8,880 nt of DNA. Origin: Euzebyaceae bacterium. Lineage in GTDB: Bacteria > Actinomycetota > Nitriliruptoria > Euzebyales > Egibacteraceae. Position numbers and translations under genes: made by a program. The stretch spans positions 1 through 8,880 of the forward strand of contig JACCXR010000536.1 of the NCBI GenBank assembly GCA_013696915.1, in the 5' to 3' direction. Under the pieces are notes generated by a model. It was not told the DNA's origin and ran no database searches. It worked only from the letters and a program-made list of their open reading frames with translations. Below are positions 6,609 through 8,880 of the stretch, in pieces. Numbering within the stretch: the stretch's first letter is position 1; the number at the start of each line of letters is the position of its first letter.

Positions 6609-7761
6609 ACGAGGTGTGCGGGCTGTGGTCGAAGCTGACGCGGTGACGTTGCAGGTAGTCGGCGTCCAGCTCCCAACCCAGTCCGGGGGCGTCGCCGAGC
6701 TGCAGCCAGCCGTCGGCCACCGGGGGGCGGTTGGCCACGAGGTGATGCCAGATCGGGTCGCGGTCGGGGTGGAAGCTCTCCAGGAACGTGCCGTTGGGGA
6801 TCGCCGCCAGCAGGTGGGCCGCGACCTGCGGCTCCTCGTGGTGGGCCATGGCGACGTCGTAGGACAGCGATATCGCGGCCACCCGCCGCCATTCCGTCGG
6901 GCCGCCGGACCACGACGCGTCGAAGTTGCAGAAGTCGATCGCGCCATCGGCCATGAGGTCGCGGCAGCCCGCCGCGGAGAACTCGCTCTGGCCGGCGCAG
7001 ACCGGGACGCCGGCCATGAGCCGGACGTCGCGCATGGCCCGGCGGTCGTTGTGCCAGTGGCAGGGCTCCTCGAACCAGTAGAGGTCGTCGTCGGCGACGA
7101 GCCTGGCGAACCGGACCGCCTCCGCGGGGGTCCATCCCTGGTTGGCGTCCGCCATGAGGACGAAGTCCGGGCCGGCGGCGACGCGGGCCTCATGGAAGCG
7201 CTTCGCGTCGGCGTCCGGGTCGAGGCCGCCGACCTTGAACTTCATGCCGGCCAGGCCCCGCGACCGCAGCTCCTCGACCTCCGCGCCGATGCTGTTCTCG
7301 GCGCCGTAGTACCCGCCGATGGACGTCATCGGCAGCCGGCTGCGGTAGCCGCCCCAGAGGCGCCACAGCGGCTGTCGGAGCGCCTTGCCGACGAGGTCCC
7401 AGATCGCGGTGTCGACGCACGCACAGGCGACCAGGCCCAGGCGCCGGTCGCGGAGGATGTCGACCGTCGCCGGTCTGGCGAGCTCCCAGCAGCGTTCCAC
7501 CGCGAACGCGTCCTCGCCGACCAACACCGGGACGATCTCGGTGTGGATGATGCGGTCGATGTCCTCCAGCCCCGCATCCTCGTCGCCGGCGTACGCCTCG
7601 CCCACGAGCCCGTCCTCGGTGGTGATGCGCGTGACGATCGACGAGCGGTGGGTCATGCGGTAGCCGCTGCCCTTGTAGGTGCGTCCGAGCGGGACGCGCA
7701 GGGGGACGGTCTCGATGGCGGCGATGGCCAACCGGGATCGCTGGCGGTCCTTCTCGCCCAC
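6607..7761 (-). CDS. Mandelate racemase-subgroup enolase-superfamily enzyme, probable acid-sugar dehydratase
   Basis: The protein has 384 residues from the GTG at 7761. The N-terminal capping domain starts AIAAIETVPLRVPLGRTYKGSGY. The barrel carries KFK (174-176, catalytic KxK), metal ligands Asp205 (with Asn207) in ADANQGW, Glu231 in FEEP and Glu260 in AGQSE, Asp281 in NFDASWSGG, and His307/308 in MAHHEE. A KxK plus a His-Asp pair marks the mandelate racemase subgroup, which includes talarate/galactarate and fuconate dehydratases. The expected reaction is Mg-dependent removal of water from a sugar acid to give a 2-keto-3-deoxy acid; the substrate is not readable. Start options: GTG 7761 with GAAGGA 10 nt upstream (chosen), TTG 7731 at the family's usual N-terminus but lacking a Shine-Dalgarno, and ATG 7845, which adds a low-complexity Arg/Ala tail. 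First gene of the operon. Confidence 0.85.
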   Translation of the reverse strand: MGEKDRQRSRLAIAAIETVPLRVPLGRTYKGSGYRMTHRSSIVTRITTEDGLVGEAYAGDEDAGLEDIDRIIHTEIVPVLVGEDAFAVERCWELARPATVDILRDRRLGLVACACVDTAIWDLVGKALRQPLWRLWGGYRSRLPMTSIGGYYGAENSIGAEVEELRSRGLAGMKFKVGGLDPDADAKRFHEARVAAGPDFVLMADANQGWTPAEAVRFARLVADDDLYWFEEPCHWHNDRRAMRDVRLMAGVPVCAGQSEFSAAGCRDLMADGAIDFCNFDASWSGGPTEWRRVAAISLSYDVAMAHHEEPQVAAHLLAAIPNGTFLESFHPDRDPIWHHLVANRPPVADGWLQLGDAPGLGWELDADYLQRHRVSFDHSPHTS

Positions 7762-7854
7762 GGCACTTCGGTCCTTCGTCGGCCCCGGAGCGTCCCGGGG
7801 CGCCCGCCTGGAGCTGCACGCGCGGTCCTGCGAGGCTGCCTGCATACCATACTG

Positions 7855-7864
7855 GAATCGTTAC
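7855..7864. promoter_or_regulatory. Putative LacI-type operator upstream of the dehydratase operon
   Basis: On the minus strand the site reads GTAACGATTC; on the plus strand GAATCGTTAC. It differs by one base from GTAACGTTTC at 2499-2508 and shares the AACG(T/A)TT core, although its own symmetry is weaker. It sits just downstream of the candidate -10 box, where a repressor would block initiation. Confidence 0.4.
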
Positions 7865-7870
7865 TTGCCT

Positions 7871-7900
7871 ACCGTTGCACCACGGGCGCAGCTTTGTCAA
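7871..7900 (-). promoter_or_regulatory. Candidate promoter of the dehydratase operon
   Basis: A perfect TTGACA -35 hexamer lies at 7900-7895 on the minus strand. With an 18-bp spacer the -10 is AACGGT (7876-7871), keeping only the key A2 and T6. Transcription would start near 7864, giving a leader of about 100 nt to the GTG at 7761. The -35 is clear; the -10 is weak. Confidence 0.4.
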
Positions 7901-7994
7901 GGCCCCCCCCGGCGGAGCGGGGGTGGGCGCTGCGGCATGGGCCGGTCGGGCGCGGGGCGGGCCCGGTGAACCGGAGGCCGGAGGCGCGCCGGCG

Positions 7995-8062
7995 GCCTCC
8001 AGGGTTCGAAGGGTAGACGATGGTGGCGCCTACCCTTCAAGGGTAGGGGGCGCGGCGCCGGC
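7995..8062. repeat. Direct repeat copy 1 (68 bp), a duplicated livF tail
   Basis: This matches 8095-8165 except for two substitutions and a 3-bp deletion; the copies start exactly 100 bp apart. Read on the minus strand from 8062, it still encodes AGAAPPTLEG and then TAG, nearly the same as the last ten residues of LivF (AGAAPPTVEG). It contains GAAGGGTAG (8008-8016), CTACCCTTC (8030-8038) and AAGGGTAG (8039-8046), so two alternative hairpins can form. Confidence 0.85.
8030..8046. repeat. 17-bp perfect palindrome in copy 1
   Basis: CTACCCTT-C-AAGGGTAG is perfectly symmetric around one base. In copy 2 the same site (8133-8149) has C instead of G at 8144, which breaks one pair. It could be a protein-binding site or half of a switchable hairpin; no evidence decides. 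Confidence 0.7.
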
Positions 8063-8065
8063 GGG

Positions 8066-8085
8066 CCGGGCCACGGGAGGCCCGG
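8066..8085. repeat. GC-rich hairpin between the two repeat copies
   Basis: CCGGGCC (8066-8072) pairs with GGCCCGG (8079-8085) around a 6-base loop, with two further G-C pairs outside a mismatch. In such GC-rich DNA this could arise by chance. Confidence 0.4.
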
Positions 8086-8094
8086 GCCGCGCAC

Positions 8095-8165
8095 GCCTCC
8101 AGGGTTGGAAGGGTAGACGCCGATGGTGGCGCCTACCCTTCAACGGTAGGGGGCGCGGCGCCGGC
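8095..8165. repeat. Direct repeat copy 2 (71 bp), overlapping the end of livF
   Basis: Second copy of the repeat at 7995-8062, differing by two substitutions and a GCC insertion. Positions 8133-8165 are coding and supply the last ten residues and the stop of livF; the rest is the gene's 3' untranslated region. Confidence 0.85.
8108..8141 (-). terminator. Hairpin at the livF stop, possible terminator
   Basis: GAAGGGTAG (8108-8116) and CTACCCTTC (8133-8141) form a perfect 9-bp stem with a 16-base loop. The livF stop TAG lies inside one arm. There is no T-tract, which is common for actinobacterial hairpins, so termination is plausible but unproven. The same stem recurs in copy 1, giving two in tandem downstream of livF. 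Confidence 0.45.
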
Positions 8166-8880
8166 TTCGAGGCCGCCGCCGAGGTAGGCCGCACGCACGG
8201 CCGGGTCGGCGCGCAGCTCGTCGGCGGTCCCCGCGAGCAGGACCCGCCCGTGCGCGAGGACGTAGCCGCGCGTCGCGATCTTCAGCGCGGCGCGGACGTT
8301 CTGCTCGACGAGCAGGATGGTCGTCCCGCGGTCGCGCAGGCCCGCGAGCTGGGTGACGACCTCCGCAACCGCCAGCGGCGCGAGACCGAGCGACGGCTCG
8401 TCGAGCAGCAGCACGCGCGGCCGGGACATCAGGCCGCGCCCGATGGCGAGCATCTGCTGCTCGCCGCCCGAAAGCGTCCCGGCGAGCTGCCCCTGGCGGT
8501 CGGCGAGCACCGGGAAGAGCGCGAGAACCTCGTCGAGGTCGCCGGGGATCGCCTTGTCCCGCCGGCGCCGGTACCCGCCGAGGAGCAGGTTGTCGCGCAC
8601 GCTGAGGGCGGCGAAGACCTGGCGGCGCTCCGGCACGAGGCTGAGGCCGGCCCGGACCATCGCGACCGCCGGCCTGCCCGTGACGGCGCGGCCGTCGAGC
8701 GCCACCGACCCCGCCGCCGGGGGGAGCAGACCGGCGAGGGCGCGCATCAGGGGCGACTTGCCGGCGCCGTTCGCGCCGATGATCGTCACGGCCTCGCCCT
8801 CGTCGACCTCGACGTCGACGCCGCGCAGCGCCCGGATGCGGCCGTAGCCGGCGTGGATCCCCGACACCTCGAGCAGCGCC
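8133..8880 (-). CDS. livF: LivF-type branched-chain amino acid ABC transporter ATPase, 5' end outside the window
   Basis: This is the ATP-binding subunit of a Liv-family (HAAT) importer. Numbered from the GTG at 8867, it shows Walker A GANGAGKS (31-38), the Q-loop region VPERRQVFAALSVRDNLLLG, signature LSGGEQQ (132-138), Walker B VLLLDEP (152-158), and LLVEQN (186-190) with the Gln that LivF proteins carry at the switch position. The GTG at 8867 is probably internal: the frame continues upstream as ALLE, giving ALLEVSGIHAGYGRI, the usual LivF opening, so the true start is beyond the window. An oddity is Pro39 (CCC, 8753-8751) directly after Walker A Lys-Ser, where Thr is usual. The tail after AAYLG is about 15 residues long and its last ten come from the repeat. 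Liv systems also import aromatic and other small carboxylates; a link to the sugar operon is only suggested by proximity. Confidence 0.92.
   Translation of the reverse strand, partial: ALLEVSGIHAGYGRIRALRGVDVEVDEGEAVTIIGANGAGKSPLMRALAGLLPPAAGSVALDGRAVTGRPAVAMVRAGLSLVPERRQVFAALSVRDNLLLGGYRRRRDKAIPGDLDEVLALFPVLADRQGQLAGTLSGGEQQMLAIGRGLMSRPRVLLLDEPSLGLAPLAVAEVVTQLAGLRDRGTTILLVEQNVRAALKIATRGYVLAHGRVLLAGTADELRADPAVRAAYLGGGLEAGAAPPTVEG

Larger units (their letters stand above)
7762..8132. other. Intergenic region between the dehydratase operon and livF
   Basis: About 370 bp without a convincing gene. From right to left it holds the copy-2 repeat hairpin at the livF stop, a GC hairpin, the copy-1 repeat, a featureless GC-rich stretch with a run of eight C (7903-7910), the candidate promoter and operator, and the untranslated leader. 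Open frames crossing it on either strand have no recognisable protein pattern. Confidence 0.6.

Noticed and set aside
7868..7877. Exact 10-mer CAACGGTAGG shared between the operon promoter (minus) and repeat copy 2 (8141-8150, plus)
   Set aside because: It is a single short match in GC-rich DNA with different surroundings and orientation; probably chance or a by-product of the repeat.
6589..8016. Long plus-strand open frame (475 codons) opposite the dehydratase gene
   Set aside because: It is antisense to a well-supported gene, has no recognisable motifs and is rich in Ala/Arg/Val/Glu, as expected from GC-biased third positions.
7995..8165. CRISPR or tandem-repeat array
   Set aside because: There are only two copies, one overlaps a gene end, and the spacing and size do not fit CRISPR repeats and spacers.
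8865..8867. GTG at 8867 as the start of livF
   Set aside because: The frame continues upstream with ALLE, giving the usual LivF N-terminus, so this is an internal Val codon.

Overview
The window is very GC-rich with strong third-position GC bias. It uses GTG starts, has little spacing between genes, and has many long antisense open frames that are only composition shadows. This fits a high-GC actinobacterium-type chromosome, possibly Solirubrobacterales/Thermoleophilia; that placement is an impression, not a measurement. Nothing resembles rRNA, tRNA, CRISPR, a transposase or a phage gene.

Layout. (1) Positions 1-1754, plus strand: the 3' part of a D-apionate lactonase (ApnL)-family gene, followed 6 bp later by a small muconolactone isomerase (CatC)-family gene. 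(2) Positions 1769-2479, minus strand: a short-chain dehydrogenase (SDR1) convergent with the first pair, with its own upstream region (2480-2591). (3) Positions 2592-7761, minus strand: a tight five-gene run. Its transcription order is an enolase-superfamily acid-sugar dehydratase, a Gfo/Idh/MocA oxidoreductase, a second SDR (SDR2), a zinc-type medium-chain dehydrogenase (MDR), and a cysteine-rich protein of unknown function. A stop codon inside a Shine-Dalgarno, a GTGA overlap and 11- and 28-bp gaps point to one operon. (4) Positions about 7762-8132: a leader and promoter region, then two 100-bp-spaced copies of a roughly 70-bp repeat carrying GGGTAG hairpins. (5) Positions 8133-8880, minus strand: most of a LivF-type branched-chain amino acid ABC transporter ATPase, cut by the window edge.

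How the genes may work together. Sugar-type dehydrogenases (Gfo/Idh, MDR, SDRs), a sugar lactonase and an acid-sugar dehydratase are the parts list of a non-phosphorylative oxidative route: sugar to lactone to sugar acid to 2-keto-3-deoxy acid, followed by further oxidation or reduction. The substrate cannot be named from sequence. ApnL membership hints at a branched or otherwise unusual sugar, but the other known apiose genes are not visible here. The CatC-like protein and the cysteine-rich protein do not belong to any standard version of that route and are the most novel parts.

Two upstream regions, that of SDR1 and that of the operon, carry the near-identical 10-mers GAAACGTTAC and GTAACGATTC. 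Each lies just downstream of a plausible -10 box, as expected if one LacI-type repressor controls both units.
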